Source: Chryseobacterium indologenes (lineage in GTDB: Bacteria; Bacteroidota; Bacteroidia; Flavobacteriales; Weeksellaceae). From it: a stretch of DNA of 35,454 bases. The translations under genes and the position numbers were made by a program. Positions 24,700 through 33,484 of the stretch are shown piece by piece. The stretch is taken from the NCBI GenBank assembly GCA_001013295.1, contig LAZY01000050.1, forward strand, positions 1 to 35,454. Reading direction: 5' to 3'. A model generated the notes under the pieces. It saw only the letters and a list, made by a program, of their open reading frames with translations, ran no database searches and was not told the origin of the DNA. Each line of letters starts with the position of its first letter. Positions within the stretch are counted from its first letter, which is position 1.

Positions 24700-24812
24700 A
24701 GGGTTGTCACTTGTTTTTTCTTTTGTTTTTTATACTTTGCATGCCACACCATACAAATCCTGTTGTAAGAGATAGGAAATGTAACGACTGAATTATAGAA
24801 CAAAATAGTATA

Positions 24813-27113
24813 ATGTACAACAATTTAGAACAACTGTTTTATCAGGGCGACCTGGAGCAATGTATTATAGAAGGAGAACTGCACTTATTATCCCATCCGG
24901 AAGATGAAGAAGTTTTATTTTTAATGGCAGTGGCTTATCATGACATCGTTTATTATGATGGTCATGAAGCTGTTTATGATGCCATCAGAGACCATGTCAT
25001 TCCTTATCTGCGCAGAATCCTGTATCTGAACCCCAACCATCAGAAAGCACTTTATAACATTCTGGATTATCCTTTAGGAAATGAATATGCCCTGATGCAG
25101 ATAGCCAGGAGTAAAAAACATATCACCCAGGAAAATAAAGCGGAGTTTATAGACTATGCGGAACGTATGCTGGAGGATCCTGATTATGCAGGATATGGCT
25201 ATGATTTCCTGGTCAAAATCTATGAATCCCTTGAAGAGAATAAAGCCTTGTTGAACAGCCTGGAAGCCGGAATGTATTACTTCCGCAAAGCAGATGCCAA
25301 CAACCGTGAGCTGAGAGATAAAAATACATCATTGTTCTGGATAAAGAAAATTTATCTTTTGGATCGTGAAAAAATGGTTTCAGGAGAGGAGCTTATTGCT
25401 ATTATAGAGAAAGAGCATTCCACATTTGTAAGCAGAAATGAATATGACTTTATCAATCTTGCTGATATTGCCTACGAAAACAATGCACCGGATCTTTCAA
25501 TGAAGATGATGCTAAAGGCGATAAAAGGTGAGAATTCAGCACTTCATATCCATGAAAAACTGGTAGAATGGCACCAGCGTTTTGCAGAACTGATCAAAAA
25601 CGGATACAATCATCCCGATGTATTCTATTATCAGCTGATCATTGAACGAAACTATCCTGAATTACTGAATATTGCTGAAGATTTCTATTATCATCATGCC
25701 CTTGAAGTCATCCATTTCCATCCGGAACTGTTCTCCGGGTATCATTTTGCCGGAACATACCTTTATGAGGCTGAACGTTATGCAGAAGCCATTCCTTTCC
25801 TGGAAAAAGCAGTACAGCTATCATCCAATGCTACAGCCTGGAGAAGAAAAGCAGACTCAGAATATCTTTTGAATGGGACGGTTTTATCCGAAATCCCTGT
25901 ATTTTCTGATTATCCAGCAGATATTTACAACGAAGGGGTTTATCTGAACGAGTGTATAGACGCATTGGAGGACGAAAACGATAAACTGAAATGGACAGAA
26001 GTAGGTCGTGTCGTATATGAACAGGCACATGAAGCATTCCGGAAGTATTTTGAAGAAGAACGGTTTGAAAGTGACTATCACAACGATCTGCATACCAGAG
26101 CAATGTGCTGCAATAATTTAGCCATTAAATATTTGGTACTGGGAGATTGTCAGGCAGCTGTTGCAACCGCTTCTGAAGGGCTTACTTATTCAGAATTTAT
26201 GGAGCTTCATCTTGTATTGATTGATGCTTTGCTGGCTGAAGGAAACCATGAAGAGGCAGAAAAAGCACTGAATACCTATTTTAATCTTTATGGAGCATCC
26301 GAAGACTATTTTTATAAAAATCTTTACTACAGAGCACGCCAGATTCAGCTTTATGGATTATTGGGAGCTAACGATGTTTATAAAGAAGCAGAAGAAGCTC
26401 TTACCTACGCATATCAGCATACTATAGAGAATCCTGAACTTGATGATTACGAATACAAAGATCTGGCAGCCTGTAAAAATATATTGGAAGGAATCTTATA
26501 TCAACATCTGGACAGCCAGGATCTACATACCAGAAAATCATATTATGAACAAGCAGCAGAGCGTTTTCCGGGCGAAGCCAACCCTCAGTTTGCCCTGATG
26601 CAGATTTATAATGAAGAAGAAAATTATGAACAAGTAGCCGTGGCAGCGAAAAAATACCTTCAAAATAAAAAAGAGTTTCTGTTAGATGCTTTCGACAAGG
26701 TTAAAACCATTTATATGATCGTTAAAAGTGATTTTCTTCAGGGGAATTACCAGGAAGCAGCATCAATGTTCAGTCAATATGATGCTGAATGTAAAGCGGG
26801 GATGGATTCGGAGGAATATGTTCTTTGGTTAAGTTATGGAGTTCGTATCTACGAAAAACTGAACAATAAAGAACTTACTTTATCCTTTGCAGAAAGGTTT
26901 AATACCATCTATAATACTGAAGAATGGGGGTATGACGATCTTGTGGAAAGTGTTGAACTGGCCAAAGCGGTTGTTTTATATCACGCCGGAAATTTAAAAG
27001 AAGCCCATGCCATATTGGATCAGGTACGTTCAGTTGCGGAGTATGATCCTGTTGCTGACGAGTATAAAGCTTCATGGAAGAAGCCGGGACTTTTTTCTAA
27101 ATTCGGATTTTAA
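24813..27113 (+). CDS. Large TPR-repeat protein
   Basis: 766 residues, without a signal peptide or membrane helix, so cytoplasmic. The whole chain is helical with TPR-like units, for example DLEQCIIEGELHLLSHPEDE at the start, AGTYLYEAERYAEAIPFLEK (about 312-331), CCNNLAIKYLVLGDCQAAVA (about 431-450), NPQFALMQIYNEEENYEQVA (about 589-608) and the closing AGNLKEAHAILDQV. TPR arrays bind peptides and hold complexes together. The WG/Sel1 gene begins 20 bp after its stop, so they are very probably one operon and likely act together. The final KKPGLFSKFGF tail is short and basic. No catalytic motif is present. Confidence 0.88.
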   Translation: MYNNLEQLFYQGDLEQCIIEGELHLLSHPEDEEVLFLMAVAYHDIVYYDGHEAVYDAIRDHVIPYLRRILYLNPNHQKALYNILDYPLGNEYALMQIARSKKHITQENKAEFIDYAERMLEDPDYAGYGYDFLVKIYESLEENKALLNSLEAGMYYFRKADANNRELRDKNTSLFWIKKIYLLDREKMVSGEELIAIIEKEHSTFVSRNEYDFINLADIAYENNAPDLSMKMMLKAIKGENSALHIHEKLVEWHQRFAELIKNGYNHPDVFYYQLIIERNYPELLNIAEDFYYHHALEVIHFHPELFSGYHFAGTYLYEAERYAEAIPFLEKAVQLSSNATAWRRKADSEYLLNGTVLSEIPVFSDYPADIYNEGVYLNECIDALEDENDKLKWTEVGRVVYEQAHEAFRKYFEEERFESDYHNDLHTRAMCCNNLAIKYLVLGDCQAAVATASEGLTYSEFMELHLVLIDALLAEGNHEEAEKALNTYFNLYGASEDYFYKNLYYRARQIQLYGLLGANDVYKEAEEALTYAYQHTIENPELDDYEYKDLAACKNILEGILYQHLDSQDLHTRKSYYEQAAERFPGEANPQFALMQIYNEEENYEQVAVAAKKYLQNKKEFLLDAFDKVKTIYMIVKSDFLQGNYQEAASMFSQYDAECKAGMDSEEYVLWLSYGVRIYEKLNNKELTLSFAERFNTIYNTEEWGYDDLVESVELAKAVVLYHAGNLKEAHAILDQVRSVAEYDPVADEYKASWKKPGLFSKFGF

Positions 27114-27133
27114 TAAGTAAAGACAAAGAAAAT

Positions 27134-29593
27134 ATGGCACACCGTATTTACGTATATAATGTTGATTCAAAAACGCAGGAACAATATCCACATTATCTTG
27201 GCGAATGGAATTATGAGATTCCGGAATTGTTTATCCCTTTATTTTCCTGCGATCCAAGATCAAAAGGAAAGTTGATGTACTTTGATAAAGTGAATGGAGT
27301 ACAAAGGCTGAAATCATTCTATCAGTTGCTGGGCGAGCATTATCAGCTGCTTTACAAAAAGGCATACTTTGAACCCGTCAACAAAATGTTTGAGATGCTT
27401 GATGCTCTTCCATATGATACCTTCGTCATGGATGCGTGGGATGTCTTCAATATGAATGAAGAAAAGCATAGCGATCAGGCGAAAGACTGGGTATTGGAAA
27501 TCAAGGAAAAAAGCAAACTCTATGACAAAGGCATGGCTAAGCAGAATCTTGGGTGGCTGGAAAAAGAGCTCTTTGCCAGAAGAGGATATGATACCTTTTT
27601 AGCACTGCTGGAAACAGACTGGATCAATTATGGACTGGGGTATTGGAATGACGAGTTGTATAAGAATCCTTCCGAACCCTTTGAAGATAACGGACACTGG
27701 GGACTGAAGGATAAAAAAGGGAATATTGTTATTCCGGCTGTTTATGACGAAATATTTGCTTTTAATGATGAAGGAATTGCCGTAGCACAGAAGAATGGTA
27801 AATTCGGATACCTGAGAAATGACGGCAAAGTGCTGATCGATTGCATTTATGAAGATGCTTTTGATGCCCTTTTCATAGAAAACAAGGAATATGGAATTGT
27901 ACAAAAGGATAGCAAAACAGGTTTAATCGATATGGCGACCGGAGAAATGGTCATCCCTTGTGAATATGAGGAATTGGAACTACTATGGTACAATGGACTT
28001 TTCAACGCTAAAAAAGGAAATAAATATCGCGTATTGAATAGATCCGGTAAGCAGATCATTGCTGATGAATCGGAAGCACCTTTTGATCATGATTACCCTG
28101 ATTTGCTTTATTGTAAGCAGGCAGGGACGTCTAAGCGGGCTTATTATACCTTGGAAGGTATTTTTATGGGAGATTATCCTGAAGATGTTTTATCTCGTAT
28201 TTCAGACGGATATTATCTGGCCAAGCCCAATAAATTCCAGACAAAGTCCTGCATTATACAACCAGACGGAAACCTTCTTGATACCGGGATCGATAAAGTG
28301 GTCCATCTGGACGACTGGTCCTCTTTTGCCTATAAAAAAGATCAGCGGTGGTTTATATTTAATACAAAACATAAGGATTACAGATTGAGCGATCATGTCA
28401 TTCAGAATGTAACGGTCAGTAATTTCAACTATCTAATAAAAGATGTAATGATTATTTCCAATCATACAGGTATTGGTTTGTATGATGTAGCTGCTGATCT
28501 ATGGCTGCTGCCTTTGTCTAAAGATCACCGTAAAATTGAAATCTGCAGTCAGGAGGCTTTTCGTATTACCACCCACGACGGCATGTATTATTATGATCAG
28601 AAGACAGGAACTTCCGGTACAGGATATGATTATATCTGCGAAGGACTGGACTGTCACGAAGAGCTGCTCTGCCTTTTCAAAAAAGAGGAAATGTTTATCC
28701 TGGATACCAACAGAACATTACACAGGGTTCATGATTCCCGAATGGGAGCTTTGTATGAAAAGAAATATAACCTACGGGGCAAAGATCAGACCTATTTCAT
28801 TCATTTTTATAATCAATGGAAAGAAAGAGTAGGTTCCGGGTATGAAATGCATTTCGATAATGATACATTACGGTCTATGGCCGCCGAATATCATAAAGAA
28901 GGAAAGATTAAAGATGCTGTAAGGCTTTATATGATAGGATCAGATCGCGGAGATGCAGATATGATGATGGAGTTGGGGTATATTTATACCGATACTGAGG
29001 TTCCGGAGTTTTACGATCTTGAGAAAGGCCTTTCGCTGTATGAAAGATCAGCGCAGAAAGACCAGCCTTATGCCTGGAATAATCTGGGCTACCATTATCA
29101 GGAGGGAATAGGATACCCTCAGGACATCAAAAAAGCCTTAAAATGTTTCCGGAAAGCAGCTGAGCTCGGAAATGGATTGGCCATGCAGAACCTTGGAAAC
29201 CTTTATTTCTATGGCGATTATCTGCTGAAAGATCATGATATTGCTTTGGAATATTATAAAAAAGCAGAAAATAAACTGTATCCCAACTCCCAGAATATGT
29301 CCGAGATCTATTATAGGAAAAATGACTATGCCAATCTTCTGCGGTATTTGAAAAGAGACCATGAAGACTCTTTTTCCCATATTTATTATGGAATTCTCTA
29401 TGATGAAGGATTAGGTGTGAAACAAAGTGCTAAAAAGGCCATTCAGCATTACGAAAAAGCCCTGAATTATTTCACGTATTCCTATGCCTTGGAAAGACTT
29501 TTGTATTATTACAAAGAAGATCCTATTTTTGAAGATCCCATGAAATATAAACACTGGAAAACATTCGGTGAAGAGAATGACATGGATATTTAA
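27134..29593 (+). CDS. WG-repeat and Sel1-repeat protein
   Basis: 819 residues. After a unique N-terminal domain of about 180 residues (HRIYVYNVDSKTQEQYPHYL, DPRSKGKLMYF) come WG repeats (about 186-310): GHWGLKDKKGNIVIPAVYDE, NGKFGYLRNDGKVLIDCIYE, KTGLIDMATGEMVIPCEYEE. A less regular beta-rich section runs to about 570. From about 575 to 800 there are Sel1-like helical repeats (GDADMMMELGYIYTD, AWNNLGYHYQEGIG, GLAMQNLGNLYFYGDYLLKD). WG and Sel1 repeats are both protein-binding scaffolds, and there is no enzyme motif. There is no signal peptide. It follows the TPR gene closely and precedes two small membrane proteins. Confidence 0.88.
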   Translation: MAHRIYVYNVDSKTQEQYPHYLGEWNYEIPELFIPLFSCDPRSKGKLMYFDKVNGVQRLKSFYQLLGEHYQLLYKKAYFEPVNKMFEMLDALPYDTFVMDAWDVFNMNEEKHSDQAKDWVLEIKEKSKLYDKGMAKQNLGWLEKELFARRGYDTFLALLETDWINYGLGYWNDELYKNPSEPFEDNGHWGLKDKKGNIVIPAVYDEIFAFNDEGIAVAQKNGKFGYLRNDGKVLIDCIYEDAFDALFIENKEYGIVQKDSKTGLIDMATGEMVIPCEYEELELLWYNGLFNAKKGNKYRVLNRSGKQIIADESEAPFDHDYPDLLYCKQAGTSKRAYYTLEGIFMGDYPEDVLSRISDGYYLAKPNKFQTKSCIIQPDGNLLDTGIDKVVHLDDWSSFAYKKDQRWFIFNTKHKDYRLSDHVIQNVTVSNFNYLIKDVMIISNHTGIGLYDVAADLWLLPLSKDHRKIEICSQEAFRITTHDGMYYYDQKTGTSGTGYDYICEGLDCHEELLCLFKKEEMFILDTNRTLHRVHDSRMGALYEKKYNLRGKDQTYFIHFYNQWKERVGSGYEMHFDNDTLRSMAAEYHKEGKIKDAVRLYMIGSDRGDADMMMELGYIYTDTEVPEFYDLEKGLSLYERSAQKDQPYAWNNLGYHYQEGIGYPQDIKKALKCFRKAAELGNGLAMQNLGNLYFYGDYLLKDHDIALEYYKKAENKLYPNSQNMSEIYYRKNDYANLLRYLKRDHEDSFSHIYYGILYDEGLGVKQSAKKAIQHYEKALNYFTYSYALERLLYYYKEDPIFEDPMKYKHWKTFGEENDMDI

Positions 29594-29671
29594 ACTTTTT
29601 AACACTTTAGAACGACGAACTTCTTTCGCTTTCCAATTTTAAAATAATAACTTTAATCAACATAGAATCAT

Positions 29672-29893
29672 ATGCATTTTGACTGGATTTACGTTTTCCT
29701 ATTTGTAGCCTTTCTTTTTATAATAGGTGTTTTTGCAGGGATTGCTTATGCAATCATGCGTTTTTGTAACCGATGGACCCGAAACCACAAATACGAAGTC
29801 CTTTTTAATACCATTATATTCATCCTATCATTTTTTATGGTATCATTTATCAGTTGCTATATTATCTTTTCAAATGCCTCTTTTCAAAGATAA
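29672..29893 (+). CDS. Mini membrane protein, copy 1
   Basis: 73 residues with two membrane helices (WIYVFLFVAFLFIIGVFAGI, then LFNTIIFILSFFMVSFISCY) joined by a basic loop with RFCNRWTRNHKYEV. It is a clear paralog of the protein at 30138-30341: both have M-R/S-F-C-x-R-W-T-x-x-H-x-Y-x-V-L-F-N-T, and both end in x-S-F-x-R. An upstream stretch ATTTTAAAATAATA-CTTTA is also shared. No function is known; it could be a subunit or regulator associated with the preceding TPR and WG/Sel1 genes. Confidence 0.72.
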   Translation: MHFDWIYVFLFVAFLFIIGVFAGIAYAIMRFCNRWTRNHKYEVLFNTIIFILSFFMVSFISCYIIFSNASFQR

Positions 29894-29999
29894 AAGCATT
29901 TTTATTTGATCTCCGGAGAGACCCGATTTCCTCTTTTGAGAACTGAGAAAGCGTACCGGATGAAAAGCATGACCGAAATAGACTTGCGTAAACTTTTTA

Positions 30000-30031
30000 A
30001 ACCATTAAGATTTTTCGAATTCTTAATGGTT
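30000..30031 (+). terminator. Hairpin between the two mini-protein genes
   Basis: AACCATTAAGA (30000-30010) and TCTTAATGGTT (30021-30031) form a perfect 11-bp stem with a 10-base loop, followed by ATTTTATTTT. It would end transcription from the TPR-WG/Sel1-mini-protein genes and implies a separate promoter for the second copy. Confidence 0.7.
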
Positions 30032-30137
30032 ATTTTATTTTCAACACCAGCCTCACTTTATAGCCTCTGATAGGTGATCATGATGTTTTTTTATTCTTTT
30101 TAAATTTTAAAATAATAGCTTTACAAAAAATAATAAG

Positions 30138-30341
30138 ATGGACTCATTAACTGCTTTTGCTATCTTTTTTCTGGTCTTTTTTGCCGGGATCTCTTATCTG
30201 ATCATGAGTTTTTGCAGGCGATGGACAAAAAGCCATCAATATAGCGTACTTTTTAATACTTTGATATTCATCACCTCCTTTTGTCTGATTGTATGTGCTG
30301 CGTTTTATCTTTTCATTATGAATCTTTCTTTTGAACGATAG
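30138..30341 (+). CDS. Mini membrane protein, copy 2
   Basis: 67 residues, two membrane helices (AFAIFFLVFFAGISYLIM; TLIFITSFCLIVCAAFYLFI) and a basic loop CRRWTKSHQYSVLFN. It is homologous to the protein at 29672-29893, shorter by a few residues at the N-terminus. The tandem arrangement with about 466 bp period and similar upstream sequence points to a duplication that included the promoter region. Its last 26 bp overlap the end of the convergent DUF2306 gene. Confidence 0.68.
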   Translation: MDSLTAFAIFFLVFFAGISYLIMSFCRRWTKSHQYSVLFNTLIFITSFCLIVCAAFYLFIMNLSFER

Positions 30342-30972
30342 CAGAAGAGTTTTTTCTAATGATAAAATAAGCAATCAGAAGATTAATAACTAGGGCCAGC
30401 CATACATTGAGTCCATAAAAAAGTTCATAGTCGTGGTACTTTTCATTGAAAAACAGATTTTTAATAAGCCTGAAGGTGATCGCAGTAGTAGTTACGGCAT
30501 AGCTTAAGATCATGGACCTCCTGTGTCCGATGATATTGCCTTTTTTGATAGAGAATACCGCTGCCACCGTAAAGTAAGCCCATAGAATATCCTGTATCAA
30601 AAATCCTATGATCCCGATGATTCCTCCATTAGAAAACAGACCTAATACGAAACATGCAGGGACATTGATGATAAGAATATTATAAACATAGACCTTTCCT
30701 ATGATCTTGTGAAGACTTTTGTTCTCTCTCAGAAACTGATTCGAAAACTGAGTAAGACCGGCCATAAGACAAAGCGTTATGGAAAAAATATGGATGTAGA
30801 AAAATGCCATCCAATATGGGTTGCTGACCACTTTTTGCTTAAAGGCCAGAAACCCTATGTTTTTTTCAAAAGTAAGGTATTGGGAAATCGTTTTCAGCAT
30901 CAGGATACTGAAAATAAATACGGAAAAAAACGCAATTATTTTAATGATTTTTATACTCCAGGCTTTTGTCAT
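30316..30972 (-). CDS. DUF2306 multi-pass membrane protein
   Basis: 218 residues with about six membrane helices (IIAFFSVFIFSILMLKTIS, MAFFYIHIFSITLCLMAGLT, VYVYNILIINVPACFVLGLF, GFLIQDILWAYFTVAAVFSI, and two near the C-terminus). The conserved HRRSMILSYAVTTTAITFRL stretch and the LHKIIGKVYVYNI segment are typical of DUF2306 proteins, which are inner-membrane and of unknown function; His in these motifs has led to suggestions of haem or metal binding. It is the last gene of a minus-strand run and starts 42 bp after DUF2750. Confidence 0.85.
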   Translation of the reverse strand: MTKAWSIKIIKIIAFFSVFIFSILMLKTISQYLTFEKNIGFLAFKQKVVSNPYWMAFFYIHIFSITLCLMAGLTQFSNQFLRENKSLHKIIGKVYVYNILIINVPACFVLGLFSNGGIIGIIGFLIQDILWAYFTVAAVFSIKKGNIIGHRRSMILSYAVTTTAITFRLIKNLFFNEKYHDYELFYGLNVWLALVINLLIAYFIIRKNSSAIVQKKDS

Positions 30973-31014
30973 GGGTTGATGGGGTATGATAAAATTCTAA
31001 ATCCTGCCCAATAT

Positions 31015-31473
31015 TCAGTCTTCCAGAACTTCCCTGATCTGGTTTTTCAGATCATCAATGCTTTCAAACTTTTTCAAATTAAGAGATTTTTCCTCGGTTT
31101 TCAGCTCTTCAATAATGTCAAGAACCAGTTCCAGAGGTTCAGCTTCATATCCAAACAGTTTGCTGTCGAAATTGGTCCCCACGATCAGACCGTCAATGTT
31201 CATCCCCAGACACCAGTTTTCTAAAAATTCATTGAGGGGGATAGGAGAAACCTCATAGTGGTTCCATTCCCGTTCCACACAGGATTTTGCGCGTGCCGCA
31301 TCAGACCAGAAACAAATGATCTGCACGGGCTCGCCGTCTTCATATTCCAGATCATTGGAGTAAGAGGTAGCATAACCTTTTTCATCTTTTAAAGCATAAA
31401 CCGTCTCTGTCTCACATATTTTGGTAATAAAGTCCTGATGGCGGTTCTTGATGGTAATATGATCCTGAAGCAT
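31015..31473 (-). CDS. DUF2750 protein
   Basis: 152 residues. Residues about 8-112 match the DUF2750 layout: an initial R-x-x-x-F-x-x-K-I helix, ETVYALKDEKGYATSYSN, then VQIICFWSDAARAKSCVERE and YEVSPIPLNEFLENWCLGMN with LIVGTNFD. The family is small, cytoplasmic and of unknown role, in some genomes seen near immunity-type genes. The last 40 residues (LELVLDIIEELKTEEKSLNL and a further helix) are helical and extend beyond the domain. It lies between nudK and DUF2306 on the minus strand. Confidence 0.85.
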   Translation of the reverse strand: MLQDHITIKNRHQDFITKICETETVYALKDEKGYATSYSNDLEYEDGEPVQIICFWSDAARAKSCVEREWNHYEVSPIPLNEFLENWCLGMNIDGLIVGTNFDSKLFGYEAEPLELVLDIIEELKTEEKSLNLKKFESIDDLKNQIREVLED

Positions 31474-31482
31474 AGAGTTTAA

Positions 31483-31572
31483 TTATGAGTAATGAGTAAT
31501 GGGCTGCCGACTAAACTAAGTCTGAAATCTGGCGTCTATTATCTATTGGTCTATCATCTATTAGTCTACCAT
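31483..31572. repeat. Short tandem repeats between nudK and DUF2750
   Basis: TTATGAGTAATGAGTAATGG contains two ATGAGTA units, and CTATTATCTATTGGT (31536-31550) is repeated as CTATCATCTATTAGT (31551-31565) with a partial third unit. These are low-complexity direct repeats in the spacer and match no gene. Confidence 0.55.
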
Positions 31573-31584
31573 GTTACAGACAGC

Positions 31585-32166
31585 CTACAAAATTCCTTTA
31601 ATTCTCAAATGCTGCAACAGCATAATCGTTTTAGCATCCTTAATGTCTCCGGTATCAATCATAGAAAGAGCTTTATCAAAAGGGAGTTCCAGAACTTCAA
31701 TATTTTCGCCTTCCTCTTCAAGTCCGCCGCCATCATTGATCTTCATTTCATTAGAATACTCAGCGATGAAAAAGTACAGAATTTCCGTTACAGAACCTGG
31801 TGACATATAGGCTTCAAATATTTTTTCGGCTTTGGAAATCTTATATCCTGTTTCCTCTTCAGTTTCTCTTCTGATGCAGTCTTCAGGATTATCATTGTCT
31901 AAAAGTCCGGCACAGGCTTCAATCAGCATTCCTGTTGCATTTCCGTTGATGTAGGTAGGTAATCTGAACTGTCTGGTCAGAATAACGGTATGAGAAGTTT
32001 TATTATACAGCAAAATAACCGCTCCGTTTCCACGGTCATAGGCTTCTCTGCTTTGGGTTTCTGTGCTTCCGTCTTTTTTCCGAACCGTAAAAGTAACTTT
32101 ATTTAAGGTATACCAGTTGTCTGATAGAATATCTGTTTTTACAATATTAATATTAGGATTTTGCAT
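31585..32166 (-). CDS. nudK: GDP-mannose pyrophosphatase, Nudix family
   Basis: 193 residues, same length and pattern as Escherichia coli NudK, which hydrolyses GDP-mannose to GMP and mannose-1-phosphate and acts on related nucleotide sugars. Shared landmarks are SDNWYTLNKVTFTVRKKDGS, YDRGNGAVILLYN (about 43-55), ILTRQFRLPTYINGNATG (about 63-80), the Nudix box region EACAGLLDNDNPEDCI with RETEEETGY (about 85-108), and YMSPGSVTEILYFFIAEY (about 119-136). The Nudix helix glutamates bind the catalytic metal. It could balance the sugar-nucleotide pool used by glycosyltransferases. The gap of 28 bp to the epimerase gene suggests cotranscription. Confidence 0.92.
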   Translation of the reverse strand: MQNPNINIVKTDILSDNWYTLNKVTFTVRKKDGSTETQSREAYDRGNGAVILLYNKTSHTVILTRQFRLPTYINGNATGMLIEACAGLLDNDNPEDCIRRETEEETGYKISKAEKIFEAYMSPGSVTEILYFFIAEYSNEMKINDGGGLEEEGENIEVLELPFDKALSMIDTGDIKDAKTIMLLQHLRIKGIL

Positions 32167-32194
32167 ATTGTTGTTTAAATTTTTTTGATGATAA

Positions 32195-33103
32195 TTATTG
32201 TGCCTTTAACAGATCTTTTAAAGCCTTATTCAGATCGGGAAATTTAAAATGAAATCCCGCATCCTGAATTTTCTGTGATGATGCTCTTGAACCCTCCAGT
32301 ATAGCATCTGCCAGCTCTCCAAATAACATTTTTAAAATAAAAGTGGGAACATTGGGCATGAATAAAGGCTTATTCAGAACCTCAGCAATTTCTTTCGTCA
32401 GCTCAGTATTGGTGGCATGCTGAGGTGAAACAGCGTTGTAAGCACCATGCAGGTTGGTTTTCTTTAAAGCAAATTCATAAATAGAGCAGATGTCTTCAAT
32501 ATGAATCCATGGCATATATTGTTTGCCACTTCCTAATGGAGATCCTATGTAATACTGAATAGGAGGGACCATCTTCTTCAATGCACCTTCTTTTTCAGAA
32601 AGAACAACGGCTGTTCTTATTTTTACCACTCTTTCTGCAAGATTTTGTTCTTTAAAATGATCGGCAGCTCTTTCCCAAAGTACTACAACCTCACTGAGGA
32701 AATCATGTCCGGGAGGATCGTTTTCCGAATATATTTTTTCTGTAGTATGAGTTCCGTAAAAATTAATTCCTGAAGCTGAAATAAAAGACTTGAGCTTCAT
32801 CTCTTTCTGGATTAATGCATGTCGTAGCAATGCTGCAGAATCAACCCTGCTGGAGATCAGTTCTTTTTTTCTCGCCGGCGTCCAGCGTTTTTCCGAGATA
32901 TTGGCTCCTGCAAGATGAATGATATGAGAGACATTCTCTAAAGCCTTTTCATCTATTATTTTGTTTTTGATGTCCCACTCATACTCGTTGGCACGTACTT
33001 TTTTCCGGGTCAGGAATCTTAGGTCATATTCGTGGCCTATTTTCTTTGCAAGTTCGCTGGCGATCATGCCACTGGCACCGGTGATCAGAACAACTTCTTT
33101 CAT
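32195..33103 (-). CDS. TIGR01777-family NAD(P)-dependent epimerase
   Basis: 302 residues, the usual size of YfcH/SULA-type short-chain dehydrogenases. The N-terminal Rossmann motif is TGASGMIASEL (residues 8-18), where the third glycine of the usual G-x-x-G-x-x-G is replaced by Ala (unusual for the family). HLAGANI (about 64-70), FISASGINFYG (catalytic Tyr region, about 107-117), MPWIHIEDI and the C-terminal DUF1731 segment (MPNVPTFILKMLFGELADAI) follow. The family acts on unknown substrates, probably sugar nucleotides or small ketones. It sits between a Zn-ribbon gene and nudK with 29 and 28 bp gaps. Confidence 0.92.
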   Translation of the reverse strand: MKEVVLITGASGMIASELAKKIGHEYDLRFLTRKKVRANEYEWDIKNKIIDEKALENVSHIIHLAGANISEKRWTPARKKELISSRVDSAALLRHALIQKEMKLKSFISASGINFYGTHTTEKIYSENDPPGHDFLSEVVVLWERAADHFKEQNLAERVVKIRTAVVLSEKEGALKKMVPPIQYYIGSPLGSGKQYMPWIHIEDICSIYEFALKKTNLHGAYNAVSPQHATNTELTKEIAEVLNKPLFMPNVPTFILKMLFGELADAILEGSRASSQKIQDAGFHFKFPDLNKALKDLLKAQ

Positions 33104-33132
33104 AGTTATTTTTTATTGTGAGGTGGCTGAAG

Positions 33133-33477
33133 TTACAATTGATTTTTTACGATCAGCACAAAATCGTCTTCCAGAAGTTTATACCCGTAATCGTAGATAA
33201 ACTTATATTCGGAGCCGTTTTTGTAAACCTTCAGATTGGTAAAGTAATCAAAATCAAAACCTAAACTTTCAAGCTTGGATCTCGTTATTTTTGTTTTGCC
33301 GTCAGTATTGGTTTCTACAAGAATTCTGTAATTTTTGCGGAGTTTGTTATTCACATTGCGCATCAGATTCGTAGAGTCCTTGTTCTGTTTATTATTGTAG
33401 GCGTTCCGGCAGGCATCATTACAGAACTTTTTATCAGACCTTCCGATTATTTTTTCGCCACATTCAAGACAGTTCAT
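33133..33477 (-). CDS. Small protein with N-terminal zinc ribbon
   Basis: 114 residues. The first 25 carry C-x-x-C (CLEC) and C-x-x-x-C (CNDAC), the pattern of a DUF2116-like zinc ribbon with KKFCNDACRNAYNNKQN. The remaining 85 residues include TRSKLESLGFDFDYFTNLKV and end in a beta-hairpin (YGYKLLEDDFVLIVK). Similar proteins occur widely in Flavobacteriia without known function; nucleic-acid or protein binding is possible. It starts 7 bp after the HPP gene stop, so they are cotranscribed. Confidence 0.82.
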   Translation of the reverse strand: MNCLECGEKIIGRSDKKFCNDACRNAYNNKQNKDSTNLMRNVNNKLRKNYRILVETNTDGKTKITRSKLESLGFDFDYFTNLKVYKNGSEYKFIYDYGYKLLEDDFVLIVKNQL

Positions 33478-33484
33478 TATTTTT

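Noticed and set aside
30709..31224. A 171-residue plus-strand frame
   Set aside because: It lies antisense across the ends of the DUF2306 and DUF2750 genes, which have clear family motifs.
31536..31572. CRISPR array
   Set aside because: Units are 15 bp, adjacent without spacers, and imperfect; there are no cas genes in the window.
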